Source of the DNA: Comamonas testosteroni TK102
GTDB taxonomy: Bacteria; Pseudomonadota; Gammaproteobacteria; Burkholderiales; Burkholderiaceae_C
Direction: 5' to 3'
Assembly (NCBI RefSeq): GCF_000739375.1
Contig: NZ_CP006704.1
Coordinates: 3,720,001 to 3,784,000 of the forward strand
Length of the DNA stretch: 64,000 nucleotides
Part shown: piece by piece, positions 25,766 to 35,340 of the stretch
How positions within the stretch are numbered: position 1 is the stretch's first letter
Layout of the letters: each line of letters begins with the position of its first letter
Made by a program: the position numbers and the translations under genes
Notes under the pieces: generated by a model
What the model was told of the DNA's origin: nothing
Seen by the model: only the letters and a program-made list of their open reading frames with translations
Databases searched by the model: none

Positions 25766-26740
25766 ATGCAGACCATATTGGGCGCCAACGGGCAGATCGC
25801 CACCGAGCTGGCGCGCGAACTCAAGCGCCACTACACCGATGAGCTCAAGCTGGTGAGCCGCAGGCCACGCAAGATACATGACTCGGACCTGCTCGAAGCC
25901 GCCGACCTACTCGATGCCGCGCAAACAGCCAGAGCCGTTCAGGGCAGCAGTGTGGTCTATTTCACCGCAGGCCTGCCTCCCGATACCCAGCTTTGGGAGC
26001 AGCAGTTTCCAGGCATGCTGCGCAACGCCCTGGCGGCCAGCCGCGCTGCGGGTGCCCCGTTTGTCTACTTCGACAACACCTATATGTACCCGCAGGACGC
26101 ACAGCTGCAGACCGAGCAGACGGTATTCGCCCCCTTGGGACGCAAAGGCCGGGTGCGCGCCGCCATGGCCGAGATGGTGCTGTCCGAAATCGCACGCGGG
26201 GAGATTCCCGTGCTGATCGCACGGGCGCCCGAGTTCTACGGCCCTGCCCAGACGCAGAGCATTACCAACACTCTGGTGATTGACAGACTCAGGGCCGGCA
26301 AGACACCGCTGGCCCCGGTGCGAGACGACCGTCTGCGCACCCTGATCTGGACCCCCGATGCCAGCCGCTCACTGGCTTTGCTGGGCAACACACCCGATGC
26401 TTACGGCCAGACCTGGCATCTGCCATGCGACGATGCACGCCCCAACTACAAGCAGTTGATCGACTGGGCCAGCCAGAGCTTTGGCCGCTCTTCCCGCCTT
26501 CACAGACTGCCCCGCTGGGCACTGGGCGTAGCCGGCCTGATCTCGAAACCCGTGGCCGAGCTGCAAGAGCTACTGACCCGCTATGCCCACGACAATCTGT
26601 TTGACTCCAGCAAGTTCAAGCAGGCATTTCCGGGGTTTGCCGTCACCAGCTACCGGCAGGGGCTGGCGCTGATTGCCGATGAATTTCAGAGAAACAAGCA
26701 GCAATCCCTTGCCCAGCCTTCGAAAGCAGCTATCAAATGA
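25766..26740 (+). CDS. NAD(P)-binding epimerase/dehydratase-like (extended/atypical SDR) protein
   Basis: The 324-residue protein begins MQTILGANGQIATELAREL, a Rossmann glycine-rich nucleotide site. It has YFDNTYMYPQ near residue 100 and RAPEFYGP near 155, as in NAD-dependent epimerase/dehydratase proteins of the NmrA-like or atypical SDR type. The canonical YxxxK pair is not clearly present, so oxidoreductase activity is uncertain. The gene has a MerR-type promoter, implying stress-inducible expression. A decayed copy of its 5' end sits next to the merR gene at 11340-11429. The last codons run into an AGCTATCA-type repeat. Confidence 0.8.
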   Translation: MQTILGANGQIATELARELKRHYTDELKLVSRRPRKIHDSDLLEAADLLDAAQTARAVQGSSVVYFTAGLPPDTQLWEQQFPGMLRNALAASRAAGAPFVYFDNTYMYPQDAQLQTEQTVFAPLGRKGRVRAAMAEMVLSEIARGEIPVLIARAPEFYGPAQTQSITNTLVIDRLRAGKTPLAPVRDDRLRTLIWTPDASRSLALLGNTPDAYGQTWHLPCDDARPNYKQLIDWASQSFGRSSRLHRLPRWALGVAGLISKPVAELQELLTRYAHDNLFDSSKFKQAFPGFAVTSYRQGLALIADEFQRNKQQSLAQPSKAAIK

Positions 26741-26755
26741 GTATCAATAGTTAAA
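26725..26755. repeat. AGCTATCA-type extragenic repeat, copy c
   Basis: AGCAGCTATCAAATGA followed by TATCAATAG covers the last codons and stop of the epimerase-like gene and the gap to the convergent gene at 26759. Its core matches the copies at 7913 and 39519. Confidence 0.5.
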
Positions 26756-26758
26756 AGG

Positions 26759-28633
26759 CTACCAACTCAGCGCCTGGGCCAGTTGCTCGGCCCGGGTTTG
26801 CTCGCGCGGGCTCGCCACCGGAGCCCGCAGGATGGCGCGGCTTGCGCCCTGGTCAACGATCCAGAAGACGACGCGCTTGACGGAAGCTGCGCCCGGCCTG
26901 CTCTCCTGCAGGCTCACTTCAAACGTCCATTGCCGGCCTTCAGGCCGACGGTCCCTGGAGCGCGTCTGCGCAGTGAAGCTGCGCTTCTTCAAGCTCCCCG
27001 TTGTCAAGCGGAACTGCTTTTCCAGCGCGGTGCGCAACAGCTTCTCCTGCGCTTCGTCGGACTCGGGGATCTTCAGCCCCGTGGTCAGGCCCAGCAGTTG
27101 TCCCGTCATCAGATCACGGTACATCATGCGCTGCGAATCCTGCGACTCCTGCAGATGAAAGCCGGCCGCACGCATGGGCAGCACCATGCCGGTATGCCGA
27201 TTTTCCAGGTCGGCCACCTTCGGGTCCCGGGCCTGCACCCAGATGTTCTGCAGCCCGCCGGCATTGCGCAGGTACTGGCGCATCAGTCGCGCGGCATCGG
27301 CGTCACGACCCTGCTGCGCCGCCAGCTCGGCCCCATATTGCTGGGCCAGGTCCACCAGCTCGGACTCCAGCCTGAACAGGCTGACATAGGGCCAGGCCTG
27401 CAGTGCCTGCTCCAGATAGCGGCCGGCCTCGGCTTGCTGAGCGGCCTTGAAGGCCGAGATGCCAGCCACCGTATTCAGGCGTGCCAGCTCGGCGGGGAAC
27501 TGGGCATCGGCCAAGGCCGCGCGGGCCAGTTGACCGGCCCTGGACCAATCGTCATCGACCCGCCAGGCATGGCTCACCTCGCGCTCCTGGCGCGGCAGCT
27601 CGGGCGGCAGCTCGGGCGCTTTGGGCCATTGCATGGCCTGCCACAGCTGGGGCAACTGCTGCAGCGCGCTGTCACTCTCGCTGTCCATCTGCTCGGCGTG
27701 CAGGCTCAGTTTCCAGTTACCGCGCACCAGCCCCCAGTCCAGATGCAGGACATCGGGCCTCCCCTCTTCTCTTTTCTCGCGGCTGGCCTGCTGGCTTTGC
27801 ACGACGTCAGCGAACGGCAGGGCCGTCAGCCTCAGCCCAGGCTCTGGCGTCTGCTCGCTGGCAAAAAAGCTGCGTTCCTGCTGCAACGACTTCTGCCTGG
27901 CTGCTGCGTCCATGTCTTTCAGACCAACGTCATAGCCGAGCCGCATGCGGACCCGCAGGCGCCTGCCATCGGGTTTCAGATAGACATACTCCAGATTCGC
28001 GGCCTCCTTGCGATCCCTGGCCGGCTCCAGCTGGACCAGTACCCAGCGCCCCTGCACCAGCGGCACCGTGAGCTGCGCGGCCTGGTAGCGCAGCTGCTGG
28101 TCTGCCGTATTCCACTGCCACAGTGGTGCAAAAGCCTTGGACTCCTGCTGGAGCGCCTGCAGATAGCGAGCCAGTGCGCCCTGATCGCCGGCCATCATGG
28201 CGGCCGTCAGACCGCGCTGTATCAGCGCCTGCATCTGCCCGCTGACCGGGTCGTAGCCGTCGGCGGCGGCCAGAGCCATCATCTGGTCGGTCTGCAACAC
28301 GGCCTGCGGGTACTGCCCTTGCTGATAGAGCAAGGCGTAGAGCAAACCCGAAGCATCGAGCTGTTCGTAAGGATTGCCACGCGGCAGCGTCATGTCCAGC
28401 AGCTTGCGCGCCTGCGCGGTCGCATCGTCCCAGCGCCTGGCCTGTGCGGCCTCGACCACGGCACGGCGCAGCCTCAAAAAAGGCGAATCCTGTTCGGCGG
28501 GCAAATCCGCCTGTCCGGCAGCCCCCGTCTGCCTTGCAGGTTCAGCCGCCTGCGGCGCAGGGCCCGCCAGCAGCAAGGCCACCGCCATGGCGGTCAGGGA
28601 AACAGGCGCGGGGATGCGCGGCAAAAAAACCAT
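26759..28633 (-). CDS. Secreted protein of unknown function with helical (TPR-like) repeats
   Basis: The 624-residue protein has an N-terminal hydrophobic signal of about 25 residues ending near PQAAEPA and is probably periplasmic. Residues 50-180 and 350-460 are rich in alanine, glutamine and leucine with helical-pair character, similar to TPR or Sel1 arrays. The region 180-300 is mixed, with a segment YVYLKPDGRRLRVRMRLGYD that looks beta-stranded. I do not recognise a family. A TTG five codons upstream is possible, but the ATG at 28633 gives a normal signal peptide. It stands alone between a convergent gene and the yebC paralogue terminator. Confidence 0.6.
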   Translation of the reverse strand: MVFLPRIPAPVSLTAMAVALLLAGPAPQAAEPARQTGAAGQADLPAEQDSPFLRLRRAVVEAAQARRWDDATAQARKLLDMTLPRGNPYEQLDASGLLYALLYQQGQYPQAVLQTDQMMALAAADGYDPVSGQMQALIQRGLTAAMMAGDQGALARYLQALQQESKAFAPLWQWNTADQQLRYQAAQLTVPLVQGRWVLVQLEPARDRKEAANLEYVYLKPDGRRLRVRMRLGYDVGLKDMDAAARQKSLQQERSFFASEQTPEPGLRLTALPFADVVQSQQASREKREEGRPDVLHLDWGLVRGNWKLSLHAEQMDSESDSALQQLPQLWQAMQWPKAPELPPELPRQEREVSHAWRVDDDWSRAGQLARAALADAQFPAELARLNTVAGISAFKAAQQAEAGRYLEQALQAWPYVSLFRLESELVDLAQQYGAELAAQQGRDADAARLMRQYLRNAGGLQNIWVQARDPKVADLENRHTGMVLPMRAAGFHLQESQDSQRMMYRDLMTGQLLGLTTGLKIPESDEAQEKLLRTALEKQFRLTTGSLKKRSFTAQTRSRDRRPEGRQWTFEVSLQESRPGAASVKRVVFWIVDQGASRAILRAPVASPREQTRAEQLAQALSW

Positions 28634-28714
28634 GAAGTCGATCCACAAGACAGTTCAGCAGACTTGCAGTATAGAAAGCTGCTGCCTGCCCGCAGGCCCG
28701 GGACGACTCAGGGC

Positions 28715-28745
28715 AAAAAAAGAGCGGCCCAGGGCCGCCCTCTTT
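28715..28745 (-). terminator. Rho-independent terminator after the yebC paralogue
   Basis: Read on the minus strand, AAAGAG-GG-CGGCCC pairs with GGGCCG-CTCTTT (2-base bulge) and runs into seven T residues. It lies about 18 bases after the stop of the gene at 28763. Confidence 0.85.
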
Positions 28746-28762
28746 GACATGCTGCAATGGCC

Positions 28763-29467
28763 TCAGTCCACCAGACCGGCGTAGACATGCTGCACGTCGT
28801 CGTCGTTTTCCAGACCGGCCAGGAATTCCTGAACTTCTTCCTGCTGCTCGGCAGACAGGCTGCTCATGCTGATGGGGTTCTTGGCCTTGTAGCCCAGCTT
28901 GACCGACAGCACCTTGATACCTTGCGCGGGCAAAGCCTTGCTCACGGCGTCCAGATCGGCAATATCGGTAATGAACAGGGTGGTGCCTTCTTCTTCGCCA
29001 GCTTCGAAGTCTTGCGCGCCAGCTTCGATGGCGGCCATTTCGACGTCGGCGCCGTTTTCAGGCTCGCCTTCGATCATGCCTACATGGTCAAAATCCCAGG
29101 CCACGGCGCTCATCTGGCCCTTGCGGAAGCAGACACGCATATTGGGAGCCGTGCGATTGGGATTGTCGGTCAGGCACTCCACCATCACGGGCACGCGATG
29201 GGGGGCATAGCCTTCAAACAGCACGCTGGAGTAGTTCACGGCGTCGGCGCCAACGCCGGCCCCCTTCTTGATGGCACGATCCAGCGTGTCCTTGGGCATG
29301 GAAGCCTTGCGGGCCGCTTCCACCGCCATGCGCAGACGCGAATTGGCTGCAGGATCACCGCCGCCCAGGCGCGCAGCAACCATGATTTCCTTGACCAGCT
29401 TGCCAAACAGCTTACCCTTGGCATCGGCGACCAGCGCCTTGCCCTTTGCTTTCCATTGCGCGCCCAT
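28763..29467 (-). CDS. Second YebC/PmpR-family paralogue
   Basis: The 234-residue protein begins [19 protein letters not shown] and retains the YebC core. This includes [20 protein letters not shown] near residue 27, [13 protein letters not shown] near 107 and the C-terminal [12 protein letters not shown]. It lacks the [10 protein letters not shown] opening of the yebC gene at 790-1509, so it represents a divergent branch, like the YeeN-type second copy in some bacteria. The exact regulatory role is unknown. The ATG at 29467 lies in conserved sequence. A strong terminator follows, so the gene is transcribed alone. Confidence 0.88.
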   Translation of the reverse strand: MGAQWKAKGKALVADAKGKLFGKLVKEIMVAARLGGGDPAANSRLRMAVEAARKASMPKDTLDRAIKKGAGVGADAVNYSSVLFEGYAPHRVPVMVECLTDNPNRTAPNMRVCFRKGQMSAVAWDFDHVGMIEGEPENGADVEMAAIEAGAQDFEAGEEEGTTLFITDIADLDAVSKALPAQGIKVLSVKLGYKAKNPISMSSLSAEQQEEVQEFLAGLENDDDVQHVYAGLVD

Positions 29468-29655
29468 GGCTGCGTTCCTTGTTGAATATGGTCCAAGCCT
29501 GCGTTGTGCACACACAGGCCGCTCGCCAAACTGTGGCGAGCAAAAGCCGGATTTATACACCTGCGCGCAATCTTTTGTTGGCAAACTGCATCAAGCCCGG
29601 GTCATAAGCACAGGCAAACAGCACATTGCCACCCAGCCACCCAAGAGGAGAAAAC

Positions 29656-30798
29656 ATGCATCGCACCACCATTCAAGCCCTGAGTTGCAGCGTGCTGGCC
29701 CTGCTCGGTTCGCACGCCCTGGCTGCCGCCGAGCTGGGCACGCAAGCCGTGGCAGCAGGACTGGAGCACCCCTGGGCACTGGCCTTTTTGCCGGACGGAC
29801 GCTATCTGGTGACAGAGCGCCCTGGCCGCATGCGCATTGTGGAGGCCGGGGGCAGGCTCAACGCCCCTCTCAAAGGCCTTCCTGCCATCGCCACAGCCGG
29901 GCAAGGCGGCCTGCTGGACGTGGTGCTTGACAGCGACTTTGCCAGCAACCGTCAGCTCTATTTCTGCTTCTCGGAGCCGGGGCAAGGACCAGACCGAGGC
30001 AAGAACAGCACGGCCATGGCCAAAGCCCGACTTTCAGCCGACTCCGGCACCCTGGAAAACGTGCAGATTCTGTTCAGCCAGCGCCCCAAGATCGATTCGG
30101 CCCTGCACTTCGGCTGCCGCATCGTGGAACGCAAGGTGAACGGCAAACCCGACGGCTCGCTGTTTCTGACGCTCGGAGAGCGCTACAAGGCCATGCAGGA
30201 GGCCCAGAACCTGCAGACCCATCTGGGCAAGATCGTACGCGTCAACAAGGATGGCAGCGTGCCTCGCGACAACCCCTTTGCGGGCAGGTCCGATGCGCTG
30301 GCCGAGATCTGGAGCTATGGCCACCGCAACAGCCAGGGTGCCGCACTGGGGCCAGGAGACGAGCTCTGGATGACAGAACATGGCCCGCAGGGCGGTGACG
30401 AGCTCAACCGTATCGAGCCGGGCAAGAACTACGGCTGGCCCGTCATCACCTATGGCGAAAACTATGGGGGCGGCAAGATTGGTGCCGGCATCACCGAAAA
30501 AACAGGCATGGAGCAACCCCGGCATTATTGGGTACCGTCCATCGCCGCCTCGGGGCTCGCCTATCTGAGCAGCGAGCGCTATGGCGTGGCCTGGAAAGGC
30601 TCCTTCATCACGGGTGCGCTCAAGGCCATGCAACTGCAGCGCCTGCAGATTGCCGATGGCAGGGTCACCGCCACCGAAGTGCTGCTGCCGCGCCTGGGCC
30701 AGCGCGTACGCGATGTGCGCCAGGGTCCGGACGGTCTGCTGTACCTGCTCACCGATTCATCCGATGGTCAATTGCTGCGCGTGCTGGCAAAGCCCTGA
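29656..30798 (+). CDS. PQQ-dependent sugar dehydrogenase (YliI/Asd family), periplasmic
   Basis: The 380-residue protein has a signal peptide ending HALAAAELG. It has the beta-propeller motifs of soluble aldose/sorbosone-type dehydrogenases: GLEHPWALAFLPDGRYLVTERPGR near residue 30 and SYGHRNSQGAALGP near 225, the latter with a catalytic-type His. EHGPQGGDELNRIEPGKNYGWP near 248 also matches. These enzymes oxidise aldose sugars with PQQ in the periplasm. The natural substrate of YliI-like enzymes is unclear. A strong AAGAGGAG ribosome site precedes the ATG. Confidence 0.9.
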   Translation: MHRTTIQALSCSVLALLGSHALAAAELGTQAVAAGLEHPWALAFLPDGRYLVTERPGRMRIVEAGGRLNAPLKGLPAIATAGQGGLLDVVLDSDFASNRQLYFCFSEPGQGPDRGKNSTAMAKARLSADSGTLENVQILFSQRPKIDSALHFGCRIVERKVNGKPDGSLFLTLGERYKAMQEAQNLQTHLGKIVRVNKDGSVPRDNPFAGRSDALAEIWSYGHRNSQGAALGPGDELWMTEHGPQGGDELNRIEPGKNYGWPVITYGENYGGGKIGAGITEKTGMEQPRHYWVPSIAASGLAYLSSERYGVAWKGSFITGALKAMQLQRLQIADGRVTATEVLLPRLGQRVRDVRQGPDGLLYLLTDSSDGQLLRVLAKP

Positions 30799-30831
30799 GC
30801 AGCCCTCGCCTCCCTGCAGCTGCGACGACGC

Positions 30832-31257
30832 TCAGCACAGCACAGCCCGTCGCCGCAGCCAGTACAGATAAGCCACAATGGCCGACCAGAACAAGGCCTC
30901 GGCAAGCCAGAAGCCGATGGACAACGCATCGACACGGCTGCCCAGCCTGGAGACATACCAGGACATGGCGCCCTGGCTGGCAATGCCAAGAGCCACATAA
31001 AGAGCGCCCACCAACACCGCTGCGCGATTGCGAGTCCACAGCAGCCACACCAGCGTGAAGCACAAAGCCGAGTTCAGCGCCAACAGGGCCTGCAGCAACA
31101 GCGCCCACCAGGCTCGTCCTGAAGACTGCCAGCCGTCGGAAAAATCCGCCTCCAGCAGCATCCAGCCGCTCATCAGACCCAGAATTCCGAACAGGCACAT
31201 CAGCAGCGACAGGCCTTTGCCGTGTGGCTGCTCCCAAAGCGTCTTCGTTGTTTTCAT
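30832..31257 (-). CDS. Small four-helix membrane protein of unknown function
   Basis: The 141-residue protein contains four hydrophobic segments at roughly 15-37, 47-70, 77-100 and 112-135, so it is an inner-membrane protein. I do not recognise the family. The ATG at 31257 is chosen because the longer reading to 31398 begins with a low-complexity cysteine- and arginine-rich stretch with no ribosome site. The gene runs tail-to-tail with the PQQ dehydrogenase gene. Confidence 0.6.
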   Translation of the reverse strand: MKTTKTLWEQPHGKGLSLLMCLFGILGLMSGWMLLEADFSDGWQSSGRAWWALLLQALLALNSALCFTLVWLLWTRNRAAVLVGALYVALGIASQGAMSWYVSRLGSRVDALSIGFWLAEALFWSAIVAYLYWLRRRAVLC

Positions 31258-31491
31258 CAATGCAAGGCTTCCCGTCTGATCCTGCGAATCGGCGTGACCG
31301 CCGTGACGGCGCGCAGCCGTCCCTCGACATAGGCTGCCAGACCGCCGATATCCTACTGCGGCCAGCTTCGCGGTCCAATGCCGGGCGACGGTACTCAAAG
31401 ACGCCCATGCTCAGGTCGGGCGATATCTGGCCATCGAGGCTGGCCAGTGAGAGCATGCATGCGCCCCGGCACCATCAGGCACCCCGAAAGC

Positions 31492-31523
31492 AAAAAGGCC
31501 TGCGCGGTCGAACCGCGCAGGCC
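31492..31523 (-). terminator. Rho-independent terminator after the PAP2/autotransporter-like gene
   Basis: GGCCTGCGCGGT (31497-31508) and ACCGCGCAGGCC (31512-31523) form a perfect 12-bp stem with a CGA loop. On the minus strand it ends in five T residues. Confidence 0.93.
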
Positions 31524-31541
31524 CTTGACTGGCATGCCGGC

Positions 31542-33715
31542 TCAGCTGGCCAGCGTGATGGTCACCTTGGTATCGCCATAGCTCACGGTGGATTTGGCAA
31601 AGCCATCCACGGCAACGCTATCGAACCTGTTGTGTACGCCCTTGGCGGTTAGCACAACGATCTGGTCGCCAGCCTTGGGAACGTAGCCCTGGGTAAAGCT
31701 CACCTTCAGCGCACCGGCCAGCGCTGCGTGCTCGCTCACCACCAGCGTACCGGCGCTGCTTGCGGACAGAGCCAGATTCAGCGTACCGGATTTCTGGGTG
31801 TAGCTGCTTGCCACATTGACCTGGAGGCCGTTGGTGGCCAGCGTGCCGCCATCGACATAGACCGCCCCCTTGCCCATCGCGGACGAAGAGTCGGCGCGCA
31901 ATGTGCCCGCAGCAATGACGGTGCCACCGCTGTAGGTATTGGCACCTGTCAATGCCAGCGTGCCGTCTCCGCGCTTGGTCAGCTTGCCTCCGCCGCTGAT
32001 GTCGTTGCGCCAGCGATCAAAGGAGCAGAAACCTGAGACGCAGAAGCCGTCGGTACGGTTGTTCATGGTGACGCTGACGTCGGCCTCAAACCGGCCATAG
32101 CCGCTGGCCGCATCGAACAGGTTCAGGCGGCCAAAGCCTTCCTCGTCATCCAGCACCGGATAGCCCGAATCGATGGCAGTGGTCTTGAGCACTGCGCGTC
32201 GCTGGTCGGCACTCAGATAGGGGAAGCGGGTCTCCAGCAGAGTTTCCATTCCCTTTGGCACGACGGCAGGCTTGCCTGCCTTGGCACTGTCCTTGGCAAA
32301 GCCAAAGGTCAGGCGGCGCAGATAATCGGCTCTGGCGGCCTGGAAATCCGCAAAACGGTCTTCGCTGACACTGGCCGAGTGGGCGATATTCCAAAGCTCG
32401 ACCCCGGTCTTCGCGCCGAGCTTGGTCCGCAGCTGATCCTGGGCCTGCTGGAAAACGACCGCACGCTGGGCTTCGGTATAGGCCAGGCCTCGATCCCCGG
32501 CACCTTTGAGGAATGGCATCCAGACGGAGGAGCCAAGCATGCGCCCACCCATGACGCCCAATGCCGAGTGCATGCCTGCGCGGATGCGGTTCTCTCCGGC
32601 CTCCAGTCCACGGGCGACCGCTTCATGGAAGCGCTGCGGTGCCACATAAGCAACGGCCATGGAGTAGCGCACGAATTCGGCGGTGTGACCACTGGGGAAA
32701 TCGGAGTCCTGCTGTGCTTTCGTCTGGGCTGCCGCCGCGTCATCGCCTGCCGCGCGGCGCGCCAGCAGTTCAGGCAGCACCTTGACCACCGGAAGGCTGC
32801 TGTCTGCAGCAGACCAGCGATAGGGACGGGCAAACTTGTAGAAGCCCTTGGGCCCGTTGTCCGAAGCAATGTTGCCCACCGTGGCATTGTCCACAAACTG
32901 AAGCACCGCGCCGAATTCGGGATTGGTCTGCGTGCTGGTGTCGCCCCATCCCGATTTGGGATTCTTCGCAAGATCGTCCCAGGCCTGGCCCAGCGGGCCC
33001 AGCGAGCCGCCCATGACGGTGCGAGTGACCTTGTTGCCGGTATCGTCCAGCTTGATATCTTCCTTCTGCGCATCGGTGTAGCTGGTCTGCGTGGTCAGCT
33101 TGGAGGAATACGCCATGTTCTGCAGGAACAGATCGTTCCTCTTGACCGATCCCGTAGTCCCGGCCGTTGGCGCCTGACCTGGCGTGCCATTGGTATTGTC
33201 GGCAGTCAGCACATGCCAGACGCCATTCCAGCTGGTCAAGGCGAACGCATCACAGCCTTCCCTGCCGGCCACGTTCTTGTCCGGCGTGGTCGCATCGGCG
33301 GCAAAAATGCCGGCATAGTCGGAGGCCTTGAAGCCGTTCATCTTCCTCTCGGAAGGCTCCCAGATGTCGAGAAAGCCCGACAGGATGCGCAGCGTGCTGT
33401 TGGTGGTGTGATCGGCGTAGCAGGAGTTGTTGCCGTCGGCCGTTGCATCGTGTCTGCCGGAGTTGTAGACCGTGGCATCTTCCCGGTACTTGGGCACATC
33501 CGTGCGCGACGCAGGCATGCTGGTGGCGGCTTGCGGTGTGGTGTTGAACGTCTGCGAGCCCAGTCCTGCGGGCGGGCCGGGAATGACATAGCCTTCGGCG
33601 GTCTCTTCGCCCCCCCGCCGCCACCGCATGCTGCCAGGGTCAGGAGAGTTGCCAGGGCGACGGCGCGGAGCGCGAAGCTTGTCCTGGGCGCCGAAAAATG
33701 AACGAAAGTTTGCAT
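31542..33715 (-). CDS. Exported PAP2-type acid phosphatase with autotransporter-like beta-strand repeats; frame interrupted at a G7 tract
   Basis: A signal peptide with lipobox (MQTFVHFSAPRTSFALRAVA, later LTLAACGG) starts at 33715 in one frame. The rest of the protein, from about 33629, is in the next frame. The switch falls at a run of seven G (33610-33616, coding strand), and eight G would restore one frame. The body is a PAP2 phosphatase: KFARPYRW (motif 1), DFPSGHTAEF (motif 2) and NRIRAGMHSALG (motif 3). In motif 3 the Asp after the catalytic His is Gly. Residues after about 540 carry GTLALTGANTYSGGT, the autotransporter-associated beta-strand repeat. Length about 720 residues. It is either phase-variable, recently frameshifted, or affected by a homopolymer read error. 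Confidence 0.72.
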
Positions 33716-34048
33716 ACGCTAACGGATCTCTATGGGCGAAAGCTCGCCATGTTCAAGACCAACCATGAAACCCTAGTGACATAACAAGTCGGTACGGTAC
33801 GGTTATTGCTCTATCGCGGCTTGTGCCGATTGCTGCCTGAACTGGCCGCAACCGGCGTGCCACGCAAGGTTCGAGCGACTGCGGCTGCAGGCCGCCATTG
33901 AACGTCTGCAGCAGCCGGACTCAGGCCGGAGCAGCGCTCTATGCTTCCCGCAAACCGGCCTTCGCATCTGCGATGGATAGCGGACATCCAGCACTATTCC
34001 CCCCTGGTTTCGCGCCACAATCGGCAGCAGTACAGAACAGGCGCTCAT
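33716..34048. other. Divergent intergenic region (333 bp)
   Basis: The region separates the phosphatase gene (minus) and the SpmAB gene (plus) and must hold both promoters. I see a tandem GGTACGGTACGGT near 33790 and an AT-richer stretch around 33775-33795, but no promoter I can assign with confidence. No gene or RNA is evident. Confidence 0.4.
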
Positions 34049-35278
34049 ATGCTCAATGCCTTGTGGCTCGGTTTTTTCTTGGTGGCGGCCGTGGCGGCTC
34101 TCGCGCAATGGCTGCTCGGCGGTCAGGCCCAGGTGTTCTCGGCCATGGTGCAGGCCCTGTTTGCCATGGCCAGGCTGTCGGTCGAAGTGATGGTGCTGCT
34201 GTTTGGCACGCTCACGCTGTGGCTGGGCTTTCTGCGCATCGCAGAAAAGGCGGGTGTGGTCGAATGGCTGGCAAAAATGCTGGGCCCGCTGTTTGCCAAG
34301 CTCATGCCCGAGGTACCGCGCGGCCACCCCGCGCTCGGTCTGATCACGCTGAACTTTGCCGCCAACGGCCTGGGGCTGGACAATGCGGCCACGCCCATGG
34401 GGCTCAAGGCCATGCGCGCGCTGCAGGAGTTGAACCCCCAGCCCGACAGCGCGACCAACGCGCAGATTCTGTTTCTCGTGCTCAATGCCTCGTCGCTGAC
34501 GCTGCTGCCGGTCACCATCTTCATGTACCGCATGCAGCAGGGCGCGGCCGATCCGACGCTGGTCTTCCTGCCGATTCTGCTGGCCACTTCCGCCTCCACG
34601 CTGGTGGGCCTGCTCAGCGTCGCACTCGTGCAGCGGCTGCCTCTCTTCAGCCCCGTGGTGCTGGCCTATCTGCTGCCGGTGGGGCTGGCGCTGGCAGCCT
34701 TCATGGCCTTTCTGGCCACGCTCAGCGCGGCGGCGCTGGCCCAGCTTTCCGCGCTCATGGGCAATCTCACGCTGTTTGCGCTGATCGTGCTGTTCGTGGG
34801 TCTGGGCGCATTGCGCAAGGTGGCCGTGTACGACAGCTTTATCGAGGGCGCCAAGGAGGGCTTTGATGTAGCCAAGAACCTGCTGCCCTATCTGGTCGCC
34901 ATGCTTTGCGCCGTTGGCGTGTTTCGCGCCTCGGGGGCACTGGAATATGCGCTGTCGGCCATCCGCTGGACGGTGGACGTTCTGGGCATGGATGCCCGCT
35001 TTGTCGATGCCCTGCCCACGGCGCTGGTCAAGCCCTTTTCCGGCAGCGCAGCGCGCGCCATGCTGATCGAGACCATGCAAAGCCAGGGCGTGGACAGTTT
35101 TGCGGCTCTGGCTGCAGCCACGATTCAGGGCAGCACCGAAACCACGTTCTATGTGCTGGCCGTGTACTTTGGAGCCGTGGGCATTCAGCGCGCGCGCCAT
35201 GCCGTGCCCTGCGCGCTGGTGGCCGAGCTGGCCGGCGTGGTCGCCGCCATCGTGGTTTGCTATCAGTTTTTTGGATGA
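34049..35278 (+). CDS. SpmA-SpmB fusion, nucleoside-recognition (Gate) domain membrane protein
   Basis: The 409-residue polytopic protein joins two Gate/nucleoside-recognition halves. One, at about 45-150, contains LITLNFAANGLGLDNAATPMG. The second, at about 260-400, contains ALVKPFSGSAARAML and TIQGSTETTFYVLAVYFGAVG. These correspond to SpmA and SpmB, which are separate proteins in sporulating Firmicutes. In Gram-negative bacteria the fused form is common, but its transport substrate is unknown. The ATG at 34049 follows AACAGG and gives a proper first membrane helix. The gene overlaps nothing and is followed 62 bases later by the HD-like hydrolase. Confidence 0.87.
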   Translation: MLNALWLGFFLVAAVAALAQWLLGGQAQVFSAMVQALFAMARLSVEVMVLLFGTLTLWLGFLRIAEKAGVVEWLAKMLGPLFAKLMPEVPRGHPALGLITLNFAANGLGLDNAATPMGLKAMRALQELNPQPDSATNAQILFLVLNASSLTLLPVTIFMYRMQQGAADPTLVFLPILLATSASTLVGLLSVALVQRLPLFSPVVLAYLLPVGLALAAFMAFLATLSAAALAQLSALMGNLTLFALIVLFVGLGALRKVAVYDSFIEGAKEGFDVAKNLLPYLVAMLCAVGVFRASGALEYALSAIRWTVDVLGMDARFVDALPTALVKPFSGSAARAMLIETMQSQGVDSFAALAAATIQGSTETTFYVLAVYFGAVGIQRARHAVPCALVAELAGVVAAIVVCYQFFG

Positions 35279-35340
35279 ATCCCTGAACTGGCGGTCGTTG
35301 CAAGCCATTTTTCATCAAGTCAACCGGAAAGAGCAATGCC

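Noticed and set aside
32379..33701. 440-residue plus-strand open frame across the PAP2 phosphatase
   Set aside because: The minus strand shows PAP2 motifs and autotransporter repeats. This frame has low-complexity Arg/Gly/Val composition.
33803..35308. 501-residue open frame on the minus strand opposite the SpmAB gene
   Set aside because: It is Gln/Gly/His-rich, has no recognisable family, lacks a ribosome site and is fully antisense to a well-conserved membrane protein. It is an artefact of high GC.
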